From contig JAJEDI010000049.1 of NCBI GenBank assembly GCA_022821585.1, forward strand, positions 1 through 64,000: a stretch of DNA of 64,000 nucleotides. Direction: 5' to 3'. Source of the DNA: Caldilineaceae bacterium (GTDB taxonomy: Bacteria; Chloroflexota; Anaerolineae; Caldilineales; Caldilineaceae). Each line of letters starts with the position of its first letter. Within the stretch, counting starts at the first letter, position 1. Made by a program: the position numbers and the translations under genes. The notes under the pieces were generated by a model. That model searched no databases. It was not told the DNA's origin and saw nothing but the letters and a program-made list of their open reading frames with translations. Shown piece after piece: positions 17,452 to 27,446 of this stretch.

Positions 17452-19191
17452 TCAGTTCGCGCTGCTCCGCAGATCCTGCACATTGAGCTGCAGAGAGCGT
17501 TTACCCTGCCATTCGTTGACTTCAAGATGAAAGACGATATCGATCAGGCTGCCGATGCGCATGTCTGCGGCCTGACCGCCCAGGCCGAAGCCGATCCCGT
17601 CCAACACTTGAGAAAGATCGTGGCCGTCGATTGCTATTTTCAGGTGCTTACCCCCGCCGACGGTGCGTGCGCTGCGCACGCGGCAGCGGCGGCACAGGAA
17701 GAGACCGGGCTCATTCTGCTGGCCGACCGGCTCCATGCGGGCAAGCTGGCCCTGCAATGCCCAGTCGATCTGATCGACCGTCAACTCGGTGTCGATATAC
17801 AGGCTCGGCCGCAGATCCTGAAGGGAGTCGAGCTCCTGGGCGGCCATCTCCTCGAGGGCGTCCCGCAGCGCCGGCAACTGCTCGGTGCGCACGGTGAAGC
17901 CGGCCGCGCGGCTGTGTCCGCCGTGGCGCACCAACAGAGAACTGACCCGGTCGAGTGCGGCTATGATGTTGAATTCGGCGATGCTGCGGGCACTACCGCG
18001 GCAGATCTCCTCTCCCTGTTCGATAACGATTGCCGGGCGATAGAACTGATCACTCAGCTTTCCCGCGGCCAGTCCCACAATCCCGGGTTGGAATTCTTCG
18101 CTGGCGACGATCAATATCGGCGCAGTAGACGGATCGAGGCCGGCGATCTCTCTTTCGGCGACTGCATAGGATTCGGCCGTAAGCGCCTGGCGTTGCTGGT
18201 TGAGGCGTTCCAAACCGGTTGCCATTTCGTAGGCCGCTTCGTAGTCCTGGCAGCGCAGGAGGTCATAGGCCATTTTGGCGCTGGCCAGACGACCGGCGGC
18301 GTTGATGCGGGGGGCGATACGAAAGCTGATTGCAGTGCTGTCGATCCCGCTCGGAGGAACCGAGGCCATTTCCATCAGCGCGAACAGCCCCACCCGTTTG
18401 CCCTGGCTCAGCTCCGACAGCCCCCGGCGCACCAGCGAACGGTTTTCACCCTGTAGGGGCATCAGGTCGGCCACGGTGCCGATTGCCACGAGGTCGAGGA
18501 GGGACTGTTCTTCGGCTGCTGCTTCGTCTTCTGAGAGCCGGCTCCAGGGCTGTTGCGAGACGGCGCGCAGGACGCCCTGCGCCAGCCGGTAGGCAACACC
18601 AACGCCTGCCAGCGGCTGAAACGTCCCTGCGCTGTCATCGCGTCGCGGATTGATCACTGCCAGCGCCGGCGGCAGGTCCGGTCCGATCGTGTGATGGTCG
18701 GTGAGAATGACTTCCATCCCCAACTCGACGGCTTGCGTCACTTCTGCGACGCTGCGAATGCCGCAGTCCACCGTAACCAACAGCTGGGCCCCCTTGCCGG
18801 CGATAGACTTGAGCGCTTCGACATTCAGGCCGTAGCCCTCGTCCACCCGGTTGGGGATGTAGGCGCCGACGAGCGCGCCGGCGCGTTGCAAGGCTGTGGT
18901 CATCAGGACTGTGGCTGTGACGCCGTCGGCGTCGAAATCTCCGTATACGCAGATCACCTCACGGGCCTCGATGGCGCGGACGATGCGCGCAACGGCAGCC
19001 GACATATCGGTCAGGCGGAAAGGATTCTCCCGGACCGCGTCCTCAGCCTGCAGGAAGGAATCCACAGCGGCGCCATCACGCAGACCGCGATTGTACAGCA
19101 CCTGCAGCAGGGCGGGATGGACATGATTGCTTTCCAGGAAGCTATCCGGCGCAGGCGGATAGTGAATCCAGTGTTTGTCAGTTGCCGACAA
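17452..19191 (-). CDS. recJ: Single-stranded-DNA-specific exonuclease RecJ
   Basis: 579 residues from TTG 19191, supported by GGAG eight bases upstream. RecJ is a 5'-3' single-strand exonuclease used in recombination and mismatch repair. DHH motifs: YGDFDADGVTA at 83-93, TVDCGIRS near 140-147, TDHHTIG with DHH at 165-167, and NPRRDD. The DHHA1 part ends with HGGHSRAAGFTV. The C-terminal OB domain is present, so the gene is intact. One of three DHH-family enzymes in the window. Divergent from the YprB-like nuclease gene, with about 150 bp between starts. Confidence 0.93.
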   Translation of the reverse strand: MSATDKHWIHYPPAPDSFLESNHVHPALLQVLYNRGLRDGAAVDSFLQAEDAVRENPFRLTDMSAAVARIVRAIEAREVICVYGDFDADGVTATVLMTTALQRAGALVGAYIPNRVDEGYGLNVEALKSIAGKGAQLLVTVDCGIRSVAEVTQAVELGMEVILTDHHTIGPDLPPALAVINPRRDDSAGTFQPLAGVGVAYRLAQGVLRAVSQQPWSRLSEDEAAAEEQSLLDLVAIGTVADLMPLQGENRSLVRRGLSELSQGKRVGLFALMEMASVPPSGIDSTAISFRIAPRINAAGRLASAKMAYDLLRCQDYEAAYEMATGLERLNQQRQALTAESYAVAEREIAGLDPSTAPILIVASEEFQPGIVGLAAGKLSDQFYRPAIVIEQGEEICRGSARSIAEFNIIAALDRVSSLLVRHGGHSRAAGFTVRTEQLPALRDALEEMAAQELDSLQDLRPSLYIDTELTVDQIDWALQGQLARMEPVGQQNEPGLFLCRRCRVRSARTVGGGKHLKIAIDGHDLSQVLDGIGFGLGGQAADMRIGSLIDIVFHLEVNEWQGKRSLQLNVQDLRSSAN

Positions 19192-19338
19192 AGTGGCTTC
19201 TCCACCAGGAGGTGATGGAAACGGTGCTCAGAGCCCAATTATAGTCGAGAGCGCAAAAAATGGGGAATTTCCCGCCTTAATCCGGCTGGGCTACAATAGG
19301 GATCCAGTCTGAACCGTTTGCTCTTCAAACCCTTACCG

Positions 19339-20718
19339 ATGTCCTCCATTTCTGAACGATTGCGCCGCCTGCAGGGCCTGCGCGGCGGACGAACAGCCGC
19401 TGAAGCGGCCGGCATGAACACGCAGGAGCAGCCCGAGGCTTCAACGTCCGATTGGGAGACCGAGGCTATCCCGATTGAGATGCTGGAGGAGGGCGAAATC
19501 GTCGAGAACAGCGCCGGCGAGTGCTTTCTGGTGACGCGGCACTGCGCTCCGTTGGAACAGGAGAAGAACCAGCCGACTGCTCTGCGCGAACCGTCCGTGC
19601 TCGGTAACCTTCTGGAACGCGATCCATCGGTCCTGGCGCAGCTCTACCCCGCTTACCGGTTGGAGCAGTGCCCCGATTTTCACAGATCGGCATTTCTGGA
19701 CATCGAGACCACCGGCCTGGGCGGCGGAGCCGGCATCTACGCCTTCATGGTGGGTGTCGGAACATTCGAGCCGCAGGAGAGGAGTGCAGACAGTTCAGAG
19801 GACCGTCTGCACTTTGTGGTGCGCCAGTTATTCATGCGCCATCCCGGTGAAGAACCGGCCCTGTTGACGGCGCTGGCGGACCTGTTGCAGGGGTGCGAGA
19901 GCCTGGTGACCTTCAACGGGCGATCTTTCGACGCCCCCTTTTTGCGCGGGCGATACCGGTACGCAGGACGCTTCCTGCCCGCGGCGGTTGGCCAGCCGCA
20001 AGCGCTGGACGATGGGACACCGCATCTGGACCTCCTGCACCCGGCGCGCAGGCTGTGGCGCAAACGCCTGGGCAGCTGCGCTCTCACCAATCTGGAACGG
20101 AGAGTTCTGGGCTATTCCCGCGCAGATGACGACGTGCCCGGCAGCCTCATCCCGCATTTGTACGCCGACTATCTGCACGACGGCGACGGCCGTATGATGC
20201 AACGCGTCTTCTACCACAACCGCGAGGATATTGTTTCGATGGCCGCGCTTACAGAGGTGGTCTGCGGCGTATTTTCCGATCCTGTTGCCACCGGCGCCGG
20301 TCATTTGCAGCCGCTCGATCTGCTCAGCATGGCACGGCTGCAGGCGGAACTGGAGCGCCTGGAGAGCGCGGAAATGTTGTTCCGCGCCGCGTTGGACCAA
20401 CTCAGCGGCCGCGCGCACCTGGCCGAGTCGTTTGACGGATTGGGCCGCCTGCTGAAACGACAGCACCGCTGGGAAGAGGCGACGGCCGTATGGCAGCAGT
20501 GGCTGACGACTGTGGGGGGGCCGGACAGCCGTCCCTATGTGGAGCTGGCAAAGTTCTACGAATGGCAGAGCGGCGACTTGACGCAGGCGGCTATGTGGAC
20601 GCAGTGGGCCTTGCACGAGCAGGAGAGGTCGCCGCCGCAAAACCGTTCGCATGAGGCCCAAAACGAACTTCGCCACCGGCTGGCCCGCCTGGAGCGCAAG
20701 CTGAGCGCCGGGGCGTGA
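19339..20718 (+). CDS. YprB-like DEDD exonuclease with C-terminal repeats
   Basis: 459 residues from ATG 19339; an in-frame TTG at 19318 adds seven residues. The ribonuclease-H-like domain (PF13482 type) shows LDIETTGLGGG with Asp121 and Glu123, TFNGRSFDAPFLRGRY with Asp198, and HNREDIVSMAAL with the last acidic residue, the full DEDD set for two-metal nucleases. Bacillus YprB is the named relative; its cellular role is not settled. The last 140 residues are helical and tetratricopeptide-like (ARLQAELERLESAEMLFRAA and the following pairs). The first 110 residues are acidic and probably form a partner-binding arm. Confidence 0.82.
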   Translation: MSSISERLRRLQGLRGGRTAAEAAGMNTQEQPEASTSDWETEAIPIEMLEEGEIVENSAGECFLVTRHCAPLEQEKNQPTALREPSVLGNLLERDPSVLAQLYPAYRLEQCPDFHRSAFLDIETTGLGGGAGIYAFMVGVGTFEPQERSADSSEDRLHFVVRQLFMRHPGEEPALLTALADLLQGCESLVTFNGRSFDAPFLRGRYRYAGRFLPAAVGQPQALDDGTPHLDLLHPARRLWRKRLGSCALTNLERRVLGYSRADDDVPGSLIPHLYADYLHDGDGRMMQRVFYHNREDIVSMAALTEVVCGVFSDPVATGAGHLQPLDLLSMARLQAELERLESAEMLFRAALDQLSGRAHLAESFDGLGRLLKRQHRWEEATAVWQQWLTTVGGPDSRPYVELAKFYEWQSGDLTQAAMWTQWALHEQERSPPQNRSHEAQNELRHRLARLERKLSAGA

Positions 20719-21059
20719 ACCGGCGGGCGCATGGCATCGAGCCGCCCCGAAACCGTGAGGCGGGCGGCGCATTTCTTCAGCTATCCGACAGAGGTGAGGA
20801 GGCGGCAGTCCGGAGGAAGGTGAGTTGTTTAAGCCTTATGAGAGCGTGTTGTAAGTACAGCGCGCGATCTTCGTTCACCGATGCATACGCAACCTGCGGA
20901 AGAAGGCCGTTTCGCCGCTTGGAATATCTGGCGAGGGTACGGGGGCCATTGGCTTTCTGCAAGCCCTGAATTTTGCAGGCAAGCAAAGACGCCGGGGGCA
21001 CCGGATCACAGTCAATACCAGTTCAGGTTTCGCCGAACGGGCCGTCAGATGGAACTACC
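20719..21059. other. Non-coding gap between convergent genes
   Basis: 340 bp between the YprB-like gene and the bactofilin gene, which converge. Overlapping open frames of 64-84 codons have no ribosome sites. I see no terminator, tRNA or repeat; CTGCAA and TTGCAG near 20960-20985 make only a 6-bp stem. Confidence 0.5.
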
Positions 21060-22082
21060 TCAGATGCTGCGGTGACGACCGCTCCCTGCATCTTCGAGTC
21101 CGCTGTCGATGGAGCTTGTACCGGTCCGGTTCGGGCGTCCTTCGGAACGTTTTGTCGACCACTGAGTAGACTCAACCGAAAGTCCAAGCCCTTCTGAAGT
21201 GGACCCGCTTCCGATGGTCGGCCACTCCGCCTGATCGGGGGCACCCATCTTCATCTCGCCTTCGAAATAGCCCCCTTCTTCGACGATAAACGATGCGGCA
21301 TGGGACTGACCCCGCATTTCACCGGAAGAGCGCAAGTGCAGGCGTTCCTCGATGAAAACGTCACCGGTGACCGACCCGGCGATTTCGATGTTTCGGGCGC
21401 GCACTGTGGCCGAAAGCGTTGCATCTTTGGCAACGATAACCGTTCCGCGGCAGTCGATCTCTCCTTCCAGGGTTCCTTCGACACGCAGGTCTTTTTCTGA
21501 ACGGAAGGTGCCGGTGAAGTAGGATTGAGGGCCCACAATCGTGTCGGCTGTTCCTTCGTCCGGCGGCGGCTCCTGCCGTTGCGGGCGAGACTGCGGCGGC
21601 TGCTGACCTCGGTTGGCGAACGGCGCGTTTTCTCGGCGGTTCCCACTCATCTGTCTACTTCTCCTCTCATACGATTCGTTCGTTTTGGCCGTAACGTCTT
21701 CCTGCGACAGCAGGGATTCTCTCGAAACCGGGGTTGGAACCTCTACGGGCGGAGGTTCGGGCGCCGTCGATTCCGGAGGGGACGGTTCCGGCAGGACAGG
21801 CGTCGGTGTTTCGTCCGAGGCAGGTTCCGGTGCAGTCATTTCATCCATTTCGGGTTCCGTTTCGCCCAAGACCGGCTCTGGCGTCGGTGGTTCCGATCGT
21901 TCGGGTTCAAGCGGCGATTCCATTGCAGTCTCCGCACTAAAGTCATCTTCATCGCTTGCAGCAGGCTCATCATCTACAGCGCCTTCGCCCTCAGCCTCGT
22001 CATCGTCCAATTCCTGGAGATTGCGGTAGAGCCACTGTAGATCTTCTTCATCCTGCTTCCTACCACGTTTGAAAAGCGGCAT
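21060..22082 (-). CDS. Bactofilin (polymer-forming cytoskeletal protein) with long acidic tail
   Basis: 340 residues; ATG 22082 with GGAG nine bases upstream. The right-handed beta-helix bactofilin domain lies at about 183-285 (YFTGTFRSEKDLRVEGTLEGEID, then ATVRARNIEIAGSVTGDV). Bactofilins polymerise without nucleotide into filaments that scaffold cell-wall enzymes or organelles. Unusual here is a 180-residue N-terminal region rich in Glu, Pro, Thr and Asp, far longer than the usual short tail; the first residues (MPLFKRGRK) are basic and could touch the membrane. A TATAAT at 22183-22178 on this strand, without a good -35, is a possible -10 region. Confidence 0.85.
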   Translation of the reverse strand: MPLFKRGRKQDEEDLQWLYRNLQELDDDEAEGEGAVDDEPAASDEDDFSAETAMESPLEPERSEPPTPEPVLGETEPEMDEMTAPEPASDETPTPVLPEPSPPESTAPEPPPVEVPTPVSRESLLSQEDVTAKTNESYERRSRQMSGNRRENAPFANRGQQPPQSRPQRQEPPPDEGTADTIVGPQSYFTGTFRSEKDLRVEGTLEGEIDCRGTVIVAKDATLSATVRARNIEIAGSVTGDVFIEERLHLRSSGEMRGQSHAASFIVEEGGYFEGEMKMGAPDQAEWPTIGSGSTSEGLGLSVESTQWSTKRSEGRPNRTGTSSIDSGLEDAGSGRHRSI

Positions 22083-22278
22083 ACATTGCTTCTCCTTTCT
22101 CGCCCAGCTTCCCTACAGGTTGGGTTCGATGTCGATGTAATCGAGGATGACACGCAGCGAAATCCCGGTATCATCCTATTATACAACGAAACGGCAAATG
22201 CACACTTCCCACTTTTTCACAAGCGGGATTGACGGGTATTTTCCATAGCCTGGCGTAGGGATCGCGGCGCGTTTGTCC

Positions 22279-22308
22279 TTGACACATATTCGACAGCAAC
22301 CCTATACT
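22279..22308 (+). promoter_or_regulatory. Promoter of the SCP2-domain gene
   Basis: TTGACA (22279-22284), 18-bp spacer, TATACT (22303-22308). The predicted start of transcription near 22315 leaves a leader of about 35 nt. Confidence 0.7.
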
Positions 22309-22348
22309 ACTTTTTGCATTCACATTCGATCAGTCCACCTTACATGCC

Positions 22349-22780
22349 ATGCCCGTCTATGCCGATGCCGAACAACTCTATAGGGTCCTGGGGCGCGTTT
22401 TCGAAAAGGTGAAGGAGAGTCCTGGCGCGATTGAGTCGTTTACCAGCAGCAATCTGGTCATCCGCCTGCGACTGACCGATCCTGATGCGGAGGTGCTGTT
22501 GGACGGCCGCCAGCCTCCCCTGGAGGTTTTCTTTGGGGCACGACCAGGCAAGGCGGACCTTGAATTGACGATGGCAGCCGATCTTCTGCACGAAGTCTGG
22601 TGCGGCCGCCGCAAACTTAAGGATGCCTTTTTCGGGGGCCAGATCCAATCAAGCGGCAACATCTTTCTTGCCATGAACCTGACCGATCTGTTTCGCGAAG
22701 CGGAACGGGCCTACGCGCTCATGCAGCGAAACGAGAGCGCATCGCTCGGGGCGCAATCTGAAGAGGATTCCGCATTCTGA
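22349..22780 (+). CDS. SCP2 sterol-binding domain protein
   Basis: 143 residues, a single SCP2 domain. The hydrophobic-tunnel strands are visible (NLVIRLRLTDPDAEVLLD, PLEVFFGARPGKADLELTMAADLLHEVW), followed by the helix LKDAFFGGQIQSSGNIFLAMNL. Stand-alone bacterial SCP2 proteins are thought to bind lipids or acyl-CoA; the ligand is unknown. No ribosome site is obvious; a second ATG out of frame lies five bases upstream. It has its own sigma-70 promoter and precedes dnaG, which has a separate promoter, so co-transcription is optional. Confidence 0.8.
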   Translation: MPVYADAEQLYRVLGRVFEKVKESPGAIESFTSSNLVIRLRLTDPDAEVLLDGRQPPLEVFFGARPGKADLELTMAADLLHEVWCGRRKLKDAFFGGQIQSSGNIFLAMNLTDLFREAERAYALMQRNESASLGAQSEEDSAF

Positions 22781-22850
22781 GAGCCGTTCTGCGGCCGCCA
22801 TGGGCAGGGGTCGAGAGGGCCGGGCTGGCATAGACGTATTACACCCTTCT

Positions 22851-22879
22851 TTGACACCCGATTGGGGCACAGCTATAAT
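22851..22879 (+). promoter_or_regulatory. Consensus sigma-70 promoter of dnaG-sigA
   Basis: TTGACA (22851-22856), 17-bp spacer, TATAAT (22874-22879): both hexamers match the consensus exactly with ideal spacing. About 65 bp before dnaG. Confidence 0.85.
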
Positions 22880-22944
22880 TGGATACAGTATCAATTGACC
22901 GCCTGAAAGTCTGAACGCCGGACACGGATTTCCAACCACTGCAA

Positions 22945-25017
22945 ATGAGCGTAACGGAAGAAATCAAAGCTCGGATCGATGCCGTAGACTTCATTTCCCG
23001 TTATGTACCCCTGCAACGCGCCGGCCGCTCATTCAAAGCCTGTTGCCCCTTTCATCAGGAACGTACGCCCAGTTTCGTCGTTTTCCCCGAAACCGGCACC
23101 TGGCGCTGTTTCGGCGCGTGCAGCACCGGCGGCGACGTATTTTCCTTCCTGATGCAGAAGGAAAATATGGATTTTCGGGAGGCTTTGCAGGCTCTGGCCC
23201 AGGAAGCCGGCATTCAGCTGCCCGAAGAGACCGACAAAGGCGGATTCCAGGGAAGGGATCTTTTATACGAACTGAACGACAAGGCAGTCCACTTTTTCAG
23301 GAACCAGCTTCACCGCAGCCAGGAGGCGCAGCCGGCGCGCGACTATCTGCAGCAGCGCGGCATCAATGCCGAGGTTGCCACCCGGTTCCAGCTCGGTTTT
23401 GCGCCGGACAGTTGGGATGCGCTGCGCGACCATCTGGTACAGTCCGGGTACACGCCTGATGCCCTGCACCGGGCCGACCTGGTCAAGCATAACCAGGAAC
23501 GCGACTCCTTTTACGACTCTTTTCGCAACCGGCTGATTGTACCCATCCACGATCGTCAGGGCCGAGTAATCGGCTTCGGGGGACGGGTCCTGGACGGTTC
23601 GCTTCCCAAGTATCTGAATACGGCAGAAACGCCTCTTTTTCACAAATCACACGTGGTATACGGGCTGGACCGGGCCTACAGAGCTATCCGCCAGGCTGAC
23701 AGCGTCGTGGTAGTCGAAGGCTATATGGACGTGATAGCGGCCCATCAGTTCGGCTTTGAAAATGTCGTGGCCTGTCTGGGCACAGCCTTAACGGAGGAGC
23801 AGTTGCGCCAGCTCCACCGCTATACTGACAACTTTGTTTTGGCGTTGGACGCGGACACAGCCGGCGAGCAGGCAACGCTGCGCGGTCTGAACCAGGCGCG
23901 ACAGGCCTTGAAGAGGAAAGCCAAACCGGTACTGACCGCGACGGGGCGGATGCACGTCGAACACCGGCTCGGCGCCAATCTGCGCATCACCACACTGCCG
24001 GAGGGTCGCGATCCCGACGACATCATCCGCGCGAGTACCGGTTCCTGGCAGGAACTGATCGGCACGGCAACGCCCCTCGTCGACTATTATTTCGGGATTG
24101 TCACCAGGCAGTATGATCTGGACAGTGCCAGAGGCAAGGGAGAGGCCGTAGCCGAGTTGACGCCGCTCATCGCGGAGCTGGGCAATGAGGAGGAACAGCA
24201 GCATTACATCCAGCGCCTGAGCCGGCTTGTCCGGATTGAAGAACGGACGATCGAGCAGCGGGTGAAGGCCAGCGCCCGCGAGTTGCGGAAGCCACCGCAG
24301 GAGGGCCGACACCGGCGGCGGTTTACGCGGCCGCAAGGCGGACAGGCCACGACGGCAGAGGAACCACAGACGGATCCGGCGATTGCGCCACCGGAGGATG
24401 CCGCCGACCCAGGCCCGGCTGCAAACCACCAGGCCAACGGGGAGGCGCTGTCATCGCCGCCGCCAGACCTGGCAGCTATTGTGCCGGAGACGAAACTGGA
24501 GGTCTTTCTGCTGGCCCTTTTGATCGATGAGCCGGACCTGCTGATATGGCTGGCAGAGAAGTCGCAGGAGTTGGAGATCGCTCCCCTGAGAGGAAAAGAT
24601 TTTCAACAGATCGAATACCGGGAGATCTTCGGAGCGTTGCGGCGCTTCATCGCCAGCGATGAACTCTGGGACACCAGAGCATTTCAGGAGACACTCAGCC
24701 CCAGCTATCACCCTGTTCTGGCGCAGTTGACGACGCAGGTCATAACGATGCCGGAGCGAGAGCAGGGGGAAATTCAGAATGCGCTGCTCAAATTGCTGAT
24801 TCGTCTTCGGTATGCGCGGCTGCGAGAAAGTCTGTCGGCAATGCAGTTTCTGTTACACGATGCACAGGAAAACGAAAACCGTGAAGCAATTCTGGAGTTT
24901 TCATCGATCATAAACGCCAATCGACGCGACCGCCATCACCTGGAACACGTAATGGCGCGCAGTGTCCAGGTTTCTTACGGAGTTACACGAGTTGAATCAG
25001 GCATCGCTATCGCCTGA
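22945..25017 (+). CDS. dnaG: DNA primase DnaG
   Basis: 690 residues. Makes RNA primers at the replication fork. The N-terminal CHC2 zinc domain has Cys34, His37, Cys55 and Cys59 ([11 protein letters not shown] ... [14 protein letters not shown]); the last pair is CxxxC rather than the usual CxxC. The catalytic core follows with [11 protein letters not shown] and [14 protein letters not shown], then the TOPRIM domain: [15 protein letters not shown] with the catalytic Glu and [12 protein letters not shown] with the DxD. A low-complexity linker (about 450-510) leads to the C-terminal DnaB-interacting domain. It is 23 bp upstream of the sigma factor gene, the common macromolecular-synthesis arrangement. 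Confidence 0.95.
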   Translation: MSVTEEIKARIDAVDFISRYVPLQRAGRSFKACCPFHQERTPSFVVFPETGTWRCFGACSTGGDVFSFLMQKENMDFREALQALAQEAGIQLPEETDKGGFQGRDLLYELNDKAVHFFRNQLHRSQEAQPARDYLQQRGINAEVATRFQLGFAPDSWDALRDHLVQSGYTPDALHRADLVKHNQERDSFYDSFRNRLIVPIHDRQGRVIGFGGRVLDGSLPKYLNTAETPLFHKSHVVYGLDRAYRAIRQADSVVVVEGYMDVIAAHQFGFENVVACLGTALTEEQLRQLHRYTDNFVLALDADTAGEQATLRGLNQARQALKRKAKPVLTATGRMHVEHRLGANLRITTLPEGRDPDDIIRASTGSWQELIGTATPLVDYYFGIVTRQYDLDSARGKGEAVAELTPLIAELGNEEEQQHYIQRLSRLVRIEERTIEQRVKASARELRKPPQEGRHRRRFTRPQGGQATTAEEPQTDPAIAPPEDAADPGPAANHQANGEALSSPPPDLAAIVPETKLEVFLLALLIDEPDLLIWLAEKSQELEIAPLRGKDFQQIEYREIFGALRRFIASDELWDTRAFQETLSPSYHPVLAQLTTQVITMPEREQGEIQNALLKLLIRLRYARLRESLSAMQFLLHDAQENENREAILEFSSIINANRRDRHHLEHVMARSVQVSYGVTRVESGIAIA

Positions 25018-25040
25018 GTTCCCCCAATACAGGTGGAAAA

Positions 25041-26324
25041 ATGGCACCCAAACGCAGTGCGTCAAAGACGAAGCCTGCCAGCGCCTCGGCCAACTATCCA
25101 AGTGCCGGCAGCGAGCTTGAAAATCAAGACAAACGGACCGAAGAATCGCTCGACCAGACAGAACTGTTTCCGGAGACGGGCGATAGTCAGGAGAACAGTT
25201 CCCTTCCCTCGATCGAACGCGATCTGAAGCTGGAAGAGGAGATTGAGCAGGAAACGCAGATCCCGGTAGAAAAGATAATAGAGGATGTGCAAGAGGTCGG
25301 CCAGGTCCTGGATCCGATGCGTATGTACCTGAGCGAGATCGGCCGCCACGACCTGCTGACCACCGAACAGCAGACCGCTCTGGCCATACGGATCCGGGCC
25401 GGTCTGCAGGCCGAGGAGGGCCTCCAACAGGCTACCACCGACGGCGATGAGCCCACCTCAGAGCTGACCCCGGAAGAAACTGAAGAGTTGAACGCAACGG
25501 TCGCGGATGGCAAACTTGCGCAGGGCAAGCTGGCCCAGAGCAACCTGCGCCTGGTCGTCAGCGTCGCCAAACGCTACATTGGCCGCGGGCTGAACTTTCA
25601 GGACCTCATTCAAGAGGGGAATGTCGGTCTGCTGCGTGCGGTGGAGAAGTTCGATCACACGCTTGGGTTCAAATTCAGCACGTACGCCACCTGGTGGATT
25701 CGCCAGGCTATCAGTCGGGCGATCGCTTACCAGGCGCGCACGATTCGCATTCCCGTGCATATGGTGGAAACGATCAACCGCCAGATGCGCGCCGAAAGAG
25801 AACTGCAACAGGAGTTGAAGGGCGGGGAGCCCACTCCGGAAAAGATAGCGCTGGAGATGGGTTATCTGGAACCGGATGTGGCTGCGGAGGTGCGCCAGGC
25901 GATGGAGGCGGAGCAGCCGATCACGGGTGATCTCAAGGTCATTCTCGACCAGGCTGTATCCAAGGTGCAGCGCATCCAGCGGCTCAGCCGGGAGCCAATC
26001 AGCCTGGACATGCCGGTTGGGGCCGAAGAGAACAGCTTCCTGGGCGATTTTATTGAAGACGAAAGCATTCCCGCTCCTGTAGATTCAGCCAGCCGCCTGT
26101 TGCTGCAGGAGCAGATGAGCGAGATTTTGAACGACCTGCCTGAGCGGGAACGCAAGGTGCTCAGCATGCGCTTCGGCCTGGAGGATGGGACAAGCCAGAC
26201 ACTGGAGGATGTGGGTAAGGAGTTCAATATCACCCGCGAACGTGTGCGCCAGATTGAGGCAAGGGCTTTGCGCAAGCTGCGCCATCCTCTGCAGAGTCGG
26301 AAGTTACGCGACTATCTGGGCTGA
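25041..26324 (+). CDS. sigA: Primary RNA polymerase sigma factor (RpoD/SigA)
   Basis: 427 residues; AGGTGG directly before the ATG. Acidic/basic N-terminus of about 85 residues, then region 1.2 ([17 protein letters not shown]), a variable non-conserved stretch, region 2 ([36 protein letters not shown] for core binding and -10 melting), region 3 ([11 protein letters not shown]) and region 4 ([36 protein letters not shown]) for the -35 element. The RpoD signatures of regions 2.4 and 4.2 are intact. A full set of regions together with dnaG linkage argues for the housekeeping sigma rather than a group 2 paralogue. Consensus promoters in this window fit its expected specificity. Confidence 0.94.
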   Translation: MAPKRSASKTKPASASANYPSAGSELENQDKRTEESLDQTELFPETGDSQENSSLPSIERDLKLEEEIEQETQIPVEKIIEDVQEVGQVLDPMRMYLSEIGRHDLLTTEQQTALAIRIRAGLQAEEGLQQATTDGDEPTSELTPEETEELNATVADGKLAQGKLAQSNLRLVVSVAKRYIGRGLNFQDLIQEGNVGLLRAVEKFDHTLGFKFSTYATWWIRQAISRAIAYQARTIRIPVHMVETINRQMRAERELQQELKGGEPTPEKIALEMGYLEPDVAAEVRQAMEAEQPITGDLKVILDQAVSKVQRIQRLSREPISLDMPVGAEENSFLGDFIEDESIPAPVDSASRLLLQEQMSEILNDLPERERKVLSMRFGLEDGTSQTLEDVGKEFNITRERVRQIEARALRKLRHPLQSRKLRDYLG

Positions 26325-26361
26325 TCGTCTGTATCAGAGCCGTTTCGGCGAGGTCGGGATT

Positions 26362-26390
26362 TTGAAGTTGACCGGCCAGATTGGTATACT
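26362..26390 (+). promoter_or_regulatory. Promoter of tRNA-Asn
   Basis: TTGAAG (26362-26367), 17-bp spacer, TATACT (26385-26390), about 60 bp before the tRNA. The -35 matches four of six bases. Confidence 0.5.
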
Positions 26391-26457
26391 GGCTACTTGT
26401 TGTCTTGGTGGATTCCGCCCTCTGCGGGCCCCAAGCGACTACAGAAAGAGTAACGTG

Positions 26458-26534
<77 letters not shown>

Positions 26535-26572
26535 GCCTTTCGACCGCCAACCAAGACGACACGATAGCTAAC

Positions 26573-26619
26573 GCGAGGTCCTGAAGGGATTACACTTCAG
26601 GACCTCGCCCTTTCGGGCG
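26573..26619. repeat. Double hairpin after tRNA-Asn
   Basis: GCGAGGTCCTGAAG (26573-26586) and CTTCAGGACCTCGC (26595-26608) form a perfect 14-bp stem with an 8-base loop. A second hairpin CGCCC-TTTC-GGGCG (26606-26619) shares three bases with the first, so the two compete. No run of T follows, so it is not a classic terminator, though it may help end or process the tRNA transcript. Confidence 0.65.
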
Positions 26620-26814
26620 TTGTTCAGAGGACAAAGGCCTTCTCCCAGAGGCTCCCTAATCCGGTGCGCTAACTCCACTCCGGTTCCGTCAAGTGGCGAA
26701 CCATCCGGACTGAAGCAAGGTCTGGATATGCGCGTTCCCGTGTCGGAGAAACGGCGGATGCGCCGCAATAGGATAAAGGCCCTGGGGAGAGACCAGGAAA
26801 GAAGGATTCCCAGC

Positions 26815-27204
26815 ATGACCAAAGCGAAACTCGGAACATTCGAAGAGTTGCTGCAACTCTCTGAAGAGACCATTCGTCCTATCGTAGTAGCGCTTAGGGA
26901 AACCGTGTTCCAAGTCGACCAGAGTGCATGCGAGGTGGTTCGCCTTGGCGACCGAGCTGCGACCTATGGCGTGGGTCCACGGAAGATGCTCGATGGCTAC
27001 GCTTATATTCTGCCGCATAAGAAGTGGGTCAATCTCGGTTTTTACCAAGGTGTAGATCTGGCAGATCCGGCGGGTCTGCTGGAGGGGACGGGCGCCAAAA
27101 TGCGCCATGTGAAGATTCGCTCAGTTGATGACGCCGATCAACCTGAGGTCCAAGCTCTAATCAGGCGAGCAGTTGATAAGCGCAGAGAGACTCTTGGCGG
27201 CTGA
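26815..27204 (+). CDS. DUF1801 domain protein
   Basis: 129 residues from ATG 26815 with AAGGA eight bases upstream; the open frame continues to 26620 but has no start signal there. Single DUF1801 (YdhG-like) domain: EETIRPIVVALRETVFQ, then RLGDRAATYGVGPRKMLDGYAYILPHKKWVNLGFYQG with the conserved aromatic cluster, and LEGTGAKMRHVKIRS. The family adopts a ferredoxin-like fold; its function is unknown. Cytosolic. Opens the accessory stretch behind the tRNA gene. Confidence 0.8.
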   Translation: MTKAKLGTFEELLQLSEETIRPIVVALRETVFQVDQSACEVVRLGDRAATYGVGPRKMLDGYAYILPHKKWVNLGFYQGVDLADPAGLLEGTGAKMRHVKIRSVDDADQPEVQALIRRAVDKRRETLGG

Positions 27205-27446
27205 ATCCTTGACAAGGATGGATGCTTCCATGCGTTTCTCACGATCATAAGATCAGTGGTTTTCCCGGAGCTTGCCGGCAGCTAGCATCACTCGTCATTG
27301 CAGGCAACCCGGCAATGTGGGCGTAACCCCGGCAGGCGGTCCCCTCGCGGTATGGTTGTATCTGGTCCAAGTACAGACAGTGGCATCGACCCAGAAATGC
27401 TTGTGTTCACTCCAACTCGACTTTCGCCCGAATAGGAGAAAGGGTT

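Noticed and set aside
20930..21010. Riboswitch-like stretch between the YprB-like and bactofilin genes
   Set aside because: A few GCAAAGACGCC-like bases recall riboswitch cores, but no consistent paired structure could be drawn and both flanking genes end there, so nothing lies downstream to regulate.
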